NCBI RefSeq assembly: GCF_003634635.1
Contig: NZ_RBJB01000004.1
Coordinates: 434,001-498,000 of the forward strand
Source: Marinobacter nauticus
GTDB taxonomy: Bacteria; Pseudomonadota; Gammaproteobacteria; Pseudomonadales; Oleiphilaceae
Length of the DNA stretch: 64,000 bases
Reading direction: 5' to 3'
The notes under the pieces were generated by a model. That model saw nothing but the letters and a program-made list of their open reading frames with translations. It had not been told where the DNA came from and made no database searches. Numbering within the stretch: position 1 is the stretch's first letter; each line of letters begins with the position of its first letter. Position numbers and translations under genes: made by a program. Below, piece after piece: positions 1-8,896 of this stretch.

Positions 1-268
1 ACTGGAAGCGGCGACCCTGCCGCGTATCCTGAACCAGGTGGACCTGGCGCTGATCAACACCAACTACGCGCTGGAAGCGGGCCTGAACCCGTCTGAAGAT
101 GCTCTGGTGATTGAAGGCTCCGAATCTCCTTACGTGAACATTCTGGTCGCCCGTCCGGACAACAAGGACAGCGAAGCCATGCAGAAGCTGGCCAATGCCT
201 TGAAATCCGATGCGGTGAAAGACTTTATCAAGGAGAAGTATGAGGGTGCGGTTGTTCCGGCGTTCTGA
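1..268 (+). CDS. metQ: MetQ/NlpA-family methionine ABC transporter substrate-binding protein (C-terminal part)
   Basis: Only the last 88 codons are present; the gene runs in from the left edge, reading from base 2. The tail (LPRILNQVDLALINTNYALE, then SPYVNILVARPDNKDSEAMQ) matches the C-terminal lobe of NlpA-type lipoproteins that deliver D/L-methionine to the MetNI transporter. The asparagine-rich INTNYA segment contacts ligand in this family. Signal peptide and lipobox lie outside the window, as would metN and metI. It is followed by a strong terminator, so it is the last gene of its transcript. Other NlpA proteins bind different small ligands, so methionine is the family default, not something the fragment proves. 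Confidence 0.85.
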   Translation, partial: LEAATLPRILNQVDLALINTNYALEAGLNPSEDALVIEGSESPYVNILVARPDNKDSEAMQKLANALKSDAVKDFIKEKYEGAVVPAF

Positions 269-302
269 TCGGAACGGAGTGCCTTCAGGTGCTCTCAAGC
301 AT

Positions 303-337
303 AAAAAAGGGCAGCCATTTGGCTGCCCTTTTTGTTT
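303..337. terminator. Bidirectional rho-independent terminator
   Basis: A perfect GGGCAGCC/GGCTGCCC stem with an ATTT loop is flanked by six A on the left and five T on the right. It therefore works for metQ on the + strand and for the convergent peroxiredoxin gene on the - strand. Confidence 0.9.
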
Positions 338-348
338 GTGGCGGTGGA

Positions 349-1002
349 TCAGTCACCACTCCAGTTAGCACGTGGGTCTGGTGTCATCCGCAGGTAGGAC
401 TTCACGGCTTTGTAGCCTTTCGGGAAGCGCTTTTTGATCTCATCTTCATCCTGCAGTGACGGCACAATCACCACATCACTGCCACTCTCCCAGTTGCCGG
501 GTGTGGCCACGCGGTGTTCGTCGGTCAGTTGCAGGGAATCGATTACCCGCAGCACTTCATTGAAGTTCCGACCTGTGGATGCCGGGTAGGTGATAATCAG
601 TCGAACCTTCTTGTTCGGGTCGATGATGAACAACGAACGCACGGTCAGGCTGTCGTTGGCGTTCGGGTGGATCATGTCGTACTTCTCGGACACCTGGCGG
701 TCGTGGTCTGCAATGATTGGAAAGTTGACTGTGCAGCCCTGGGTCTCGTTGATGTCTTTGATCCAGTCGTGGTGAGAATCCACCGGGTCGACACTCAAGG
801 CGATGGCCTTGACGTTACGCTTGGCAAATTCGTCTTTGAGCTTGGCGGTCAGGCCCAGCTCGGTGGTGCACACCGGGGTAAAGTCGGCCGGGTGGGAAAA
901 CAGTACGCCCCAGCCATTGCCCAGCCACTCGTGAAAGCGAATGCGGCCCTCGGTGGAATCCTGTTCAAAATCGGGTGCAGTATCTCCAAGACGCAGACTC
1001 AT
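349..1002 (-). CDS. Peroxiredoxin, Prx6/1-Cys type
   Basis: A 217-residue thiol peroxidase that reduces H2O2 and organic or lipid hydroperoxides in the cytoplasm. The peroxidatic motif HPADFTPVCTTE puts the catalytic Cys at residue 45, with the supporting Pro and Thr of the PxxxTxxC motif. The length and the long C-terminal region (RVATPGNWESG, near 170) are typical of the Prx6 subfamily and longer than AhpC or Bcp. A second Cys near residue 90 (TQGCTVNF) means strict 1-Cys chemistry is not proven. The start is the ATG at 1002, preceded by GGAGAG at good spacing. It is monocistronic and converges on metQ through a shared terminator. No OxyR site was recognised by eye. Confidence 0.9.
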   Translation of the reverse strand: MSLRLGDTAPDFEQDSTEGRIRFHEWLGNGWGVLFSHPADFTPVCTTELGLTAKLKDEFAKRNVKAIALSVDPVDSHHDWIKDINETQGCTVNFPIIADHDRQVSEKYDMIHPNANDSLTVRSLFIIDPNKKVRLIITYPASTGRNFNEVLRVIDSLQLTDEHRVATPGNWESGSDVVIVPSLQDEDEIKKRFPKGYKAVKSYLRMTPDPRANWSGD

Positions 1003-1100
1003 ACTTACTCTCCTTCGACACGGTTGTTGGCAAATTCGTGTATTGCGCCGGCGTTGCCCGCCGTTGTTGTCTGATCAGTGTATACGAGTAACTGTGGTGA

Positions 1101-1168
1101 TGGATGCGCCAGTTACAAGGGGGACTTGATCTGGCGCATCCAACGGTTCGCTCACATCCTTGTGAGCG
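1101..1168. repeat. Two consecutive inverted repeats downstream of the AgcS gene
   Basis: An 11-bp perfect inverted repeat TGGATGCGCCA/TGGCGCATCCA (1101-1111 and 1132-1142) is followed by an 8-bp hairpin CGCTCACA-TCCT-TGTGAGCG (1149-1168). On the - strand the second hairpin contains ACAAGGATGT followed by GAGCG. This resembles the ACANGGATGT...AGCG core of the larger repeats at 12070-12181 and 24171-24276, so it may be a decayed copy. Neither stem is followed by a T-run, so it is not a standard terminator. Confidence 0.6.
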
Positions 1169-1186
1169 TCTTGCATAGACAGGGTA

Positions 1187-2548
1187 TTACTCCACGCCCA
1201 GAGCCTTCTGCTTGTCGAAGTGCTCCCGGGTCAGTTTGAACACTACCGGGCTCAACAGCAGCAGGGCGATCAGGTTGGGCAGTGCCATCATGGCGTTCAG
1301 GGTATCGGCCACCAGCCAGATAAAGCCCAGGTTGATGGTGGCGCCCACCGGAATGGCCACAATCCACAGTACCCGGTAAGGCAGAATGGCCTTCACACCG
1401 AACAGGAATTCAATACAGCGCTCGCCGTAGAAAGACCAGCCAATGATGGTGGTGAACGCGAAGATCGCCAGGGCAATCGCCACCACGTAGTTACCAAAGC
1501 CCGGCAGGCCGGTTTCAAAGGCCAGGGAAGTCAGTGCCGCCCCGGTTTCGCCGGACGTCCAGGCACCGGAGGTGATGATGACCAGGCCGGTGATGGAACA
1601 GACAATGATGGTGTCGATGAAGGTGCCCAGCATGGCCACCATGCCCTGCTTGACCGGGTTCTTGGTTTGCGCTGCCGCGTGGGCGATGGGGGCAGAGCCG
1701 AGACCTGCTTCGTTAGAGAAGATGCCCCGGGCCACACCAAAGCGGATGGCTGCCCAGACCGCAGCACCGGCAAACCCGCCCTCGGCTGCAGCCGGGCTGA
1801 AGGCATAGCTGAATACCATGCTGATGGCTTCCGGAATCTGGTTGGCGTTAATGGCCAGTACGATCAGGCCAATCAGCACATAGGACACAGCCATAAACGG
1901 CACCAGCGCACTGGCTACCTGGCCGATACGCTTGATACCGCCAATCAGTACCATGCCCACCAGTACCATCAGGATCACACCGGTTACCCAGTGGGGCAGG
2001 CCAAAATTGGTTTCCAGCACATCGGCGACGGAGTTGGCCTGAACCGTGTTACCGATGCCAAAGGCGGCTACCGAGGCAAACACCGCAAACAGGATGCCTA
2101 GCCAGGCCCACTTGCTGCCGAGGCCGTTACGGATGTAATACATGGGGCCGCCCACGTGGTTGCCGCGCTCGTCCACTTCCCGGAAGCGAACCGCCAGAAC
2201 GGCTTCTGAATATTTGGTGGCCATGCCCACCAGGGCTGTGAGCCACATCCAGAACAGCGCACCGGGGCCGCCGAGGAAGACTGCGGTGGCAACACCGGCA
2301 ATGTTACCGGTACCCACGGTGGCAGACAGTGCGGTCATCAGGGCCTGGAACGGGGGAATATCGCCGTCATCCTCGTCACCGCGGGCCCGGCCGCTCCACA
2401 TCAGGCGGAAACCGGCCCCCAGTTTCATGATCGGCATCAATTTCAGGCCAATACTCAGAAACAGGCCGACGCCCAGAATCATCACCAGCATGGGAGGGCC
2501 CCATACCAGTCCGTTGATTTCACTTACAAAATTGGAAATGGCTTCCAT
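1187..2548 (-). CDS. AgcS-family sodium:alanine/glycine symporter
   Basis: A 453-residue integral inner-membrane protein of the alanine or glycine:cation symporter family, importing small neutral amino acids with Na+. The signature GTGNIAGVATAVFLGGPG lies near residue 80, followed by FWMW and an EAV.AVRFRE segment, with about ten hydrophobic spans. I start at the ATG at 2548 because GGGAG sits just upstream. An upstream in-frame GTG at 2560 would itself overlap that ribosome site, adding only four residues. The gene stands alone. Substrate preference within the family cannot be read from sequence. Na+ coupling suits a marine host. Confidence 0.9.
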   Translation of the reverse strand: MEAISNFVSEINGLVWGPPMLVMILGVGLFLSIGLKLMPIMKLGAGFRLMWSGRARGDEDDGDIPPFQALMTALSATVGTGNIAGVATAVFLGGPGALFWMWLTALVGMATKYSEAVLAVRFREVDERGNHVGGPMYYIRNGLGSKWAWLGILFAVFASVAAFGIGNTVQANSVADVLETNFGLPHWVTGVILMVLVGMVLIGGIKRIGQVASALVPFMAVSYVLIGLIVLAINANQIPEAISMVFSYAFSPAAAEGGFAGAAVWAAIRFGVARGIFSNEAGLGSAPIAHAAAQTKNPVKQGMVAMLGTFIDTIIVCSITGLVIITSGAWTSGETGAALTSLAFETGLPGFGNYVVAIALAIFAFTTIIGWSFYGERCIEFLFGVKAILPYRVLWIVAIPVGATINLGFIWLVADTLNAMMALPNLIALLLLSPVVFKLTREHFDKQKALGVE

Positions 2549-2746
2549 GGGTTCTCCCACTGTTTACCACGGATGAATCAGGATTATTGAGCCCTGAAAG
2601 GGCATACCCCATTGAGTTTAGTCGACAATTATCCGATGTAAACCGTTTTCATGACGCCGGTTTTTCATTTCTGCGGGCTTTGCCTATGTTTAGGGTATGG
2701 AAGTGCTCAATCGGGCACCGTTATTCTGTCTGAAAGGAAGTTGTCG

Positions 2747-3178
2747 ATGCGCTCATTGAAGATATCTGAAGTGATGTGGAACCACATTGAACCGATACGC
2801 TGTGGTACGCCGGTCACCAGGGTGGTGAAAGCCCTGCTGGCCAATCATGTTACCGGTTTGCCGGTGGTGGATGATCATCGCCGTGTGCTGGGCTTTGTCT
2901 CGGAACAGGACTGTATACACTCGCTGCTGGTCAGCAACTACCACCATGAAGGTGATCCCATTGTGGATGACGTGATGTTCCGGCAGCCGATGACGGTATC
3001 GCCGGACATGTCGGTGGTGGATCTGGCCCAGAATCTGGGGGCCGGTAAGCCAAAAGTGTACCCGGTGGTTGATCATGACAAACTGGTTGGTATCGTAACG
3101 CGTACTGCCATTCTTGCGGAATTTGCCAAGTCCGGTTTCAGTATCGACAAACCCAGCTATGCCGGGGCTGAAGACTGA
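2747..3178 (+). CDS. Small protein with two CBS domains
   Basis: 143 residues made almost entirely of a CBS pair (about residues 8-65 and 75-135). CBS pairs bind adenine nucleotides and act as regulatory sensors; with no attached effector domain the partner is unknown. The start is the ATG at 2747, with GAAAGGAAG six bases upstream. An upstream TTG extension starting near 2651 gives a Cys-rich stretch unlike the family and is not used. The next gene (fghA) starts 33 bp downstream on the same strand, so co-transcription is possible without an obvious functional link. Confidence 0.85.
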   Translation: MRSLKISEVMWNHIEPIRCGTPVTRVVKALLANHVTGLPVVDDHRRVLGFVSEQDCIHSLLVSNYHHEGDPIVDDVMFRQPMTVSPDMSVVDLAQNLGAGKPKVYPVVDHDKLVGIVTRTAILAEFAKSGFSIDKPSYAGAED

Positions 3179-3211
3179 TCGCTAACCACATCCTTGACTC
3201 CGGGGGGATCT

Positions 3212-4057
3212 ATGGACCTGTTATCCACCAACGTCTGTTTCGACGGAGAACACCGCCGCTATCGCCATACCTCCGCTACCCTGGAGTGCGACATGGAATT
3301 TGCGGTGTTTCTTCCTCCTGCGGCGCTGGGTGCTCAGGCCAAAGAGGTGCCGGTGCTGTACTGGTTGTCGGGCCTCACCTGCACCGATCAGAATTTCATG
3401 CAGAAAGCCGGCGCCCAGAAACTCGCTGCAAAGCTGGGCCTGGCCATTGTCTGCCCGGATACCAGCCCCCGAGGCGTGAATCTGCCCGGCGAGGATGACA
3501 GCTATGATTTTGGCTCCGGAGCCGGTTTCTATGTCAACGCGACCCAGCAGCCCTGGGCGCCGCATTACCGGATGTATGATTATGTGGTCAAGGAGCTGCC
3601 GCAGCTGGTGGAAAACGAATTGCCGCTGAATGGTGAACGTTCGGTCAGTGGCCATTCCATGGGCGGGCACGGGGCTCTGATTGCGGCTTTGAAGAACCCG
3701 GGGTATTACAGGTCGGTATCGGCCTTTGCTCCAATTGCCAACCCGATGGCTTGCCCCTGGGGCCAGAAGGCGTTTAGCGGATACCTGGGTGACGATCAGT
3801 CGGCGTGGGAAGCCTGGGATGCCACCATGTTGATTCCGACGGCAAAGGAACGGCTGCCGCTACTGGTGGACCAGGGTACGGCCGATGAGTTTCTGGACAG
3901 CCAGCTGAATCCGGATGCCCTGGCCGATGTGTGTGAGAAGTTTCATCATCACCTGAACCTGCGTATGCATCGGGGCTATGACCACAGCTACTTCTTTATC
4001 GCCTCGTTCATTGACGATCACTTGAACCATCATGCCCGGGCGCTGGGGCTGATCTGA
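3212..4057 (+). CDS. fghA: S-formylglutathione hydrolase
   Basis: A 281-residue esterase-D-type serine hydrolase that releases formate and glutathione from S-formylglutathione in formaldehyde detoxification. The nucleophile elbow GHSMGGHGAL places Ser149. The catalytic His is in GYDHSYFF (His258), and an Asp near 225 (DQGTADEF) completes the triad. YWLSGLTCTDQNF is the family's oxyanion-hole region. The start is the ATG at 3212 after a G-rich ribosome site, not the upstream TTG. The usual partner, glutathione-dependent formaldehyde dehydrogenase (adhC/frmA), is not adjacent here. The stop lies one base from the convergent HD-GYP-like gene. Confidence 0.93.
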   Translation: MDLLSTNVCFDGEHRRYRHTSATLECDMEFAVFLPPAALGAQAKEVPVLYWLSGLTCTDQNFMQKAGAQKLAAKLGLAIVCPDTSPRGVNLPGEDDSYDFGSGAGFYVNATQQPWAPHYRMYDYVVKELPQLVENELPLNGERSVSGHSMGGHGALIAALKNPGYYRSVSAFAPIANPMACPWGQKAFSGYLGDDQSAWEAWDATMLIPTAKERLPLLVDQGTADEFLDSQLNPDALADVCEKFHHHLNLRMHRGYDHSYFFIASFIDDHLNHHARALGLI

Positions 4058-4058
4058 G

Positions 4059-5186
4059 TCAGGAGCGGAAGCCCCAGAGCATGCTGAAATCCATGGTTGG
4101 CATGATCTCGGGCTCTTCCGGCGCTCGAATGTTGTATTCCAGCAGGCTGGTATCGCGCTCAAAGGTGCCGCTGTAGCGATTGCCTCGGGGGCCGAATATC
4201 GCCTTCACGAAAGGTCCCCGGGTACGATCCGCCCGGCGGGTGACCACACCAACCTCATTGTTGACCAGCCGGACCAGCATGCCCGGCGGATGATCGCCAA
4301 GTATCTGTAGCAATGAGCGTGGAATCGCCGGCCGGAACTTGCCGTCCGCCAGGGTGGCGATGAGCTTGCGGGCCTCAGTGATGTTCATCCGGTTACGGTA
4401 AGCACGCTTGGTGATCATCGCCACATAGCGTTCGGCCAGGGCCAGGATTTCTGCTTCCGGAAGGATATCGCTACCGCTGAGCCCTTCAGGATATCCCGAG
4501 CCATCGGCCTGTTCGTGGTGTTGGGCAATGATACGCAGCAGCAGCTTGTTATTGATGCCGGCCGACGTCAGCGCCTGAATGCTTCGGGCTGGATGCTTGC
4601 GAATGACCGCTCGCTGATCATCGGTCAACACGGTATTGGAGGCGTTGAGTTGGTCTGCCACAGGCACCAGCGCGAGGTTGGCGGTGAGCGCGGCGGCGGT
4701 GAGCACGGTGGCCCGCTTTTCCTCCAGCCCGAACTGGCGTGCGATGAAATGGCACAGGATGCCGTAGAACAGGATCTGTTCATGGATGGTGGGGCTGATC
4801 GAATACAGGTGCACCAATGCCAGGCTGGCGTCGGGTGCCTCCTGGCAGGTTTTATCCAGCATTCGGCACAGACCCAGCAGGCGTTTCTGGGCGGTGGGAT
4901 CTTCCGAGGTAATGGCGTTGAGTGTGACTTCCAGCGTGGTCAGCAAGTCACCATATTCTGCAAACGGATTCCGCTGGCGCAGGTCTTCAAAGGTTTCCTC
5001 TTTCGGCCGCTCGATCTTTCGGGGCTTGAAGCGCCCTCTTTCAAACAGCTGCTCGAGCTGGCTGTTGGTCTGAATCACATAGCCCTGACGCAGAAGAATA
5101 TTGCCTTCTGAGTCGAAAACATCCCAGGGCAGTGGCTTGCCTATGGTGAGTGCCCCGGGGGCTATTCTTATCAGTGAGTTAGACAC
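4059..5186 (-). CDS. HD-GYP-domain relative lacking the HD metal pair
   Basis: 375 residues. The second half of an HD-GYP c-di-GMP phosphodiesterase domain is well preserved: RKHPARS, then HHEQADGSGYPEGLSG near 225-240, then a following ALAERYVAM helix. Where active enzymes carry the LLHDIGK motif, this protein reads AAALTANLALVPV (about 170-182), so the metal-binding His-Asp pair is gone. Other ligand positions are also changed. I infer a catalytically dead receptor or scaffold. The N-terminal 80 residues resemble the small beta-rich segment often preceding such domains. It is divergent from a GGDEF gene at 5436, so the pair may act together. No membrane segment. Confidence 0.8.
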   Translation of the reverse strand: MSNSLIRIAPGALTIGKPLPWDVFDSEGNILLRQGYVIQTNSQLEQLFERGRFKPRKIERPKEETFEDLRQRNPFAEYGDLLTTLEVTLNAITSEDPTAQKRLLGLCRMLDKTCQEAPDASLALVHLYSISPTIHEQILFYGILCHFIARQFGLEEKRATVLTAAALTANLALVPVADQLNASNTVLTDDQRAVIRKHPARSIQALTSAGINNKLLLRIIAQHHEQADGSGYPEGLSGSDILPEAEILALAERYVAMITKRAYRNRMNITEARKLIATLADGKFRPAIPRSLLQILGDHPPGMLVRLVNNEVGVVTRRADRTRGPFVKAIFGPRGNRYSGTFERDTSLLEYNIRAPEEPEIMPTMDFSMLWGFRS

Positions 5187-5435
5187 AATGTTCCTGAATC
5201 TGCAGCCGGTGCGCGATAGTATGACTGGCCAATAGGTTTGAAGCTAATGATCGTTGCCTGGTCGATTATAAAGTGGATTACATTGGAATATTAGAGAAAA
5301 GCAAAGCGTGATGTGGGTCACATTGTGTCGCCTTTGGTGGTAGATTTGTTAAGAATCGTTGCCCTGGAACGACCGTTTGAAAAGCTTGGGCTATTCTAGA
5401 ATCCTAAATCAGACTTTTGTCGGACCCTGAGCTGC

Positions 5436-6455
5436 ATGTTTCACCGCCTGAAAAACGATTTTCGGTTATCCATCATTACCTTGCTGGGCATCAGCGGGCT
5501 GGTGGGCATCACGCCGTTTGCAGTGCTGCGGTTCATGCAGGGTAATCTGCTGGCTGGCGTGGTGGATAGCGTGATCCTTGGCGGTATTGCTATGAGCATG
5601 GCCTATGCCTGGTTCACGGGAGATACCCGCAGGACGGGCCTGGTTATGGCGATTATTTCGTCCTACGGGGCTGTTGCAGTCGGTACGATTGTTGGTGACC
5701 CGGGGTTGTTCTGGTTATATCCCTGTCTGGTCACCACCTTCTTTCTGGTCGCTCCGAGGGTTGCTGTCGGTATTAACCTGTCCGCCATCCTGGCCATGAT
5801 GGTGATTGGCCTGGCATTCAGTAGCCAGGAGCAGATGTGGTCGTTTTCTTCGACCGCCGTTGTGGTCAGTGCCTGCGCCTATGTCTTTGCTCATCGCAAC
5901 CACAGCCAGCGCAGGCGCCTGGAGCAGCTGGCCACCATTGACCCGCTGACCGGCGTAAAGAACCGCCGTTCCATGGATGAAGAGCTGGATGTGGCCGCTG
6001 CCAATGCCGAGCGTTCCGGCTTGCCCTACGCTCTGGTGTTGCTGGACCTTGATCATTTCAAGAAGATCAACGACGAATATGGCCACGGCGTGGGCGACGA
6101 AGTGCTCACCGAGCTGGTAGCCCTGCTGGAGAGCAATACCCGCCGTTCCGATCAGCTGTTCCGATATGGCGGTGAGGAGTTTGTATTACTGCTACCAGGC
6201 GTTGATGGCGTAAATCTGCGTGCGGTGATGAACAATCTTCAGCAGGTACTCCGAAAATACATGAAACACCCCGGCGGGCCGGTAACCGCGTCATTTGGCG
6301 TGGCCCTGCTGGGCCATGGCGAAAGTGTGGAAAGCTGGCTGGCCCGGGCCGATAACGCGCTGTACACCGCCAAGGAAACCGGGCGCGACCGGATTGTCTA
6401 TGCCGAGGATATTGGTCAGCCCATGCCAGAGCCGGTTCCCACGGCTGCAGGCTGA
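5436..6455 (+). CDS. Membrane-bound diguanylate cyclase (GGDEF)
   Basis: 339 residues: about five to six membrane spans in residues 10-155, then a cytoplasmic GGDEF domain (about 165-325) that makes c-di-GMP from two GTP. The active-site loop RYGGEEF (GGEEF at 245-249) and DLDHFKKINDEYGHGVGDE are intact. The inhibitory I-site RRSD (236-239) lies five residues before the active site, so product inhibition is expected. The ATG at 5436 follows a weak ribosome site. The last 40 bp overlap the convergent MATE gene tail to tail. The 249-bp divergent region with the HD-GYP relative should hold its promoter; I saw no convincing -35/-10 pair. Confidence 0.93.
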   Translation: MFHRLKNDFRLSIITLLGISGLVGITPFAVLRFMQGNLLAGVVDSVILGGIAMSMAYAWFTGDTRRTGLVMAIISSYGAVAVGTIVGDPGLFWLYPCLVTTFFLVAPRVAVGINLSAILAMMVIGLAFSSQEQMWSFSSTAVVVSACAYVFAHRNHSQRRRLEQLATIDPLTGVKNRRSMDEELDVAAANAERSGLPYALVLLDLDHFKKINDEYGHGVGDEVLTELVALLESNTRRSDQLFRYGGEEFVLLLPGVDGVNLRAVMNNLQQVLRKYMKHPGGPVTASFGVALLGHGESVESWLARADNALYTAKETGRDRIVYAEDIGQPMPEPVPTAAG

Positions 6456-7855
6456 GTGTCTTCATCAGCGGGTGTGGGAGGCTGGTAATGAAACAGGCGC
6501 CAGCCGAGTAACAGGCTGGCGGAGGTCAGCCCGGCCGTCAGTCCTACCCAGAAACCCGCAGCGCCCAGCGCCGGCCACACCCAGTCGGTAAATGTCAGCA
6601 CATACCCCAGCGGCAGGCCCACTCCCCAGAATGAAAACAGCATGATGAACATGGGAATGCGCGTGTCCTTGTAGCCGCGCAGGGCGCTGATACAGGTTAC
6701 CTGGATAACATCGGCAATCTGGAACATGGCGGCGAAGGTGAGCAGCCGAATGGTGACCGCCTGAACTTCGGCATCGCCCGAATACAGGCTGGCAATGGCG
6801 CCGGAGAACACGAACAGCAGAGTGGCAAACAGCAGGGCGATGGCCGAGGCCAGAATCAGCGAGCTGCGTGAAATCAGTGTTGCGGAGTCCCGGGCGTTAG
6901 CTCCGGTCAGAAAGCTTACCCTCAGAGTCAGTGCCATACCCAGGCTGAGAGGAAGCATGAACAGCAGCGACGTTACGTTCAGGGCGATCTGATGGCCGGC
7001 TACCACCACTGGGCCAAGCGGTGCCAGGAACAAGGCGATCACGGCAAACATGCTGGCTTCCACGAAGATGGTGAAGCCGATGGGTACACCAATACGCAGG
7101 ATGTAGCGAATCCCGGCCCAGTCGGGCTTGACCCAATCGGCAATCAGATGAAACTGACGGAAGGTCTCGCTGCGGTTCAGGTAGATCAGCATGGCGATGG
7201 CGGCGACACCATTGGAGATGGACGTGGCCCAGCCACAGCCGACACCGCCCATGGCGGGCAGCCCAAGTTTGCCGTAAATGAAGATGTAGTTCAGTGGCAG
7301 GTTGATCAGGGTGCTGAGTACAGAGAAGGCCATGATTACCCGGGTGTGGCCGAGGCCGTCAGTCAGGCCCCGAAGGGCGTTGATCAGCAGCAGGGCGGGT
7401 ATGCCCCAGGCAAAGGCGTCCAGATAACCCTGGGTGATGCCGGCGGTGTGCGGATCCAGTTTCAGCAGGGCCAGGACGGGATGGACATTGGTTAGCAGCA
7501 GAGCCATCACCACGGTGCCGGCCGCCGCAATGTAGATGCCCTGCCAGGTGGCGGGCATGATCTTATGGGTGGTACGGGCACCGTTGTAGCCGGAAATAAT
7601 CGGCTGCAAGGCGCCGAGCATGCCCATGAAGAACAGGAAAAGCGGCATCCACAGACTGCTGCCGATACCCACGGCCGCGAGATCTTCGGCACTGGCGTGG
7701 CCGGCCATTACGGTATCGATCACACCGTTGGCCATCTGCGCCACCTGGGCAATCAGAATCGGGCCGCCCAGAATGGCCAGAGTTTTCCACTCGGCGAGCG
7801 TGCGCTGAATCAGCGGCTGGCGGGCTTCGGGTAGTGGCTGATGGGTTTCGTCCAT
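6416..7855 (-). CDS. MATE-family multidrug/Na+ antiporter, NorM type
   Basis: A 479-residue inner-membrane efflux protein with about twelve hydrophobic spans in two homologous halves. Family landmarks are GPILIAQVAQMANGVIDTVM near 30-50 and VGCGWATSISNG and SVLSTLINLPLNYIFI in the middle. NorM proteins export cationic drugs and dyes, often in exchange for Na+, which suits a marine cell. The ATG at 7855 is the only sensible start. The C-terminal 13 codons overlap the end of the convergent GGDEF gene, an unusually deep tail-to-tail overlap. Substrates unknown. Confidence 0.92.
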   Translation of the reverse strand: MDETHQPLPEARQPLIQRTLAEWKTLAILGGPILIAQVAQMANGVIDTVMAGHASAEDLAAVGIGSSLWMPLFLFFMGMLGALQPIISGYNGARTTHKIMPATWQGIYIAAAGTVVMALLLTNVHPVLALLKLDPHTAGITQGYLDAFAWGIPALLLINALRGLTDGLGHTRVIMAFSVLSTLINLPLNYIFIYGKLGLPAMGGVGCGWATSISNGVAAIAMLIYLNRSETFRQFHLIADWVKPDWAGIRYILRIGVPIGFTIFVEASMFAVIALFLAPLGPVVVAGHQIALNVTSLLFMLPLSLGMALTLRVSFLTGANARDSATLISRSSLILASAIALLFATLLFVFSGAIASLYSGDAEVQAVTIRLLTFAAMFQIADVIQVTCISALRGYKDTRIPMFIMLFSFWGVGLPLGYVLTFTDWVWPALGAAGFWVGLTAGLTSASLLLGWRLFHYQPPTPADEDTQPAAVGTGSGMG

Positions 7856-8023
7856 GGCGCTCTGGTCTTTCCGGAATTGTAGCGTGGCACTGGTACAGGA
7901 CCGGCCATGGTACCTCAGCCTGCGGACTCGTGCTTATAGGGGTTTCCCCGTCTGCCGCCGCTGCAAAACCCACCGTAAAGCAGTAAAGTAGGCGCCCGGC
8001 ATACAACAGGGGTGGTGCAATCG

Positions 8024-8896
8024 ATGGTCTTACTGGTTCTGGTAACCGTACTCTGGGCCTTTTCGTTCAGTCTGATCGGCGAGTTCCTGGCTGGCCGTGT
8101 AGACAGCGACTTCGCGGTATTGAGCCGGGTCTTGCTGGCAGCCCTGGTGTTCCTGCCGTTTACCCGCTGGCGCGGTGTTCCCTCCGGTATGAAGCTGGGC
8201 ATCCTGGTGACTGGTATGCTGCAGTTCGGCATCACCTATCTGTGCCTGTATCGCTCGTTCAGTTACCTGACGGTACCGGAAGTGTTGCTGTTTACCATTT
8301 TTACGCCTCTGTACGTGACTCTGGTGGATGATGCCCTGGCCCGCCGGTTTTCACCGGTGGCGTTGCTGGCTGCGGCTATTGCCACACTCGGTGCCGGCAT
8401 CATCCGGTACGATGGCCTCAGTGAGGATTTCATCACCGGGTTCCTGCTGCTGCAGGTGGCCAACTTTACCTTCGCTGCCGGCCAGGTTGGCTACAAGCAC
8501 GTGATGCAACGTTACCCTCTGGCGCTGCCTGGGTATCGCACTTTCGGTTACTTCTTCCTGGGCGCACTGGTGATCGCGCTACCCTCGTTCCTGATTTTTG
8601 GTAACCCGGACAAGTTGCCGTCAACACCGTTGCAGTGGGGCATTCTTGGCTGGCTGGGCTTGGCGGCGTCCGGTCTGGGGCTGTACCTGTGGAATCGCGG
8701 TGCCTGCAAGGTCGATGCAGGCACCCTGGCTGTGATGAACAATGCCCTGGTACCGGCTGGCTTGCTGGTCAATCTGCTGATCTGGAATCGTGATGCAGAT
8801 CTGCTGCGCCTGGCCGTTGGTGGTGTGGTGATCGGATTCTCTCTGTGGGTGAATGCTCGCTATCATCCCAGGGCACGGTTGGTCGAGCAACCCTGA
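8024..8896 (+). CDS. EamA-family (DMT superfamily) metabolite transporter
   Basis: 290 residues with ten predicted spans arranged as two EamA repeats. The entry helix VLLVLVTVLWAFSFSLIGEF and the mid-protein LYRSFSYLTVPEVLLFTIFTPLY segment are typical, the latter resembling the YtfF/RhaT-like carboxylate/amine transporter group. The start is taken as the ATG at 8024, with AGGGGTGG 8 bases upstream; GTG codons at 8012 and 8015 in the same frame are alternatives. It likely exports or imports a small amino acid or amine, but the substrate cannot be deduced. A single-gene unit between a divergent MATE gene and a long leader. Confidence 0.88.
   Translation: MVLLVLVTVLWAFSFSLIGEFLAGRVDSDFAVLSRVLLAALVFLPFTRWRGVPSGMKLGILVTGMLQFGITYLCLYRSFSYLTVPEVLLFTIFTPLYVTLVDDALARRFSPVALLAAAIATLGAGIIRYDGLSEDFITGFLLLQVANFTFAAGQVGYKHVMQRYPLALPGYRTFGYFFLGALVIALPSFLIFGNPDKLPSTPLQWGILGWLGLAASGLGLYLWNRGACKVDAGTLAVMNNALVPAGLLVNLLIWNRDADLLRLAVGGVVIGFSLWVNARYHPRARLVEQP

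Noticed and set aside
514..1074. 186-codon + strand open frame over the peroxiredoxin gene
   Set aside because: Antisense shadow of a clear peroxiredoxin; no ribosome site and no family-like sequence.
1149..1168. CGCTCACA/TGTGAGCG hairpin as terminator of the AgcS gene
   Set aside because: No T-run follows on either strand.
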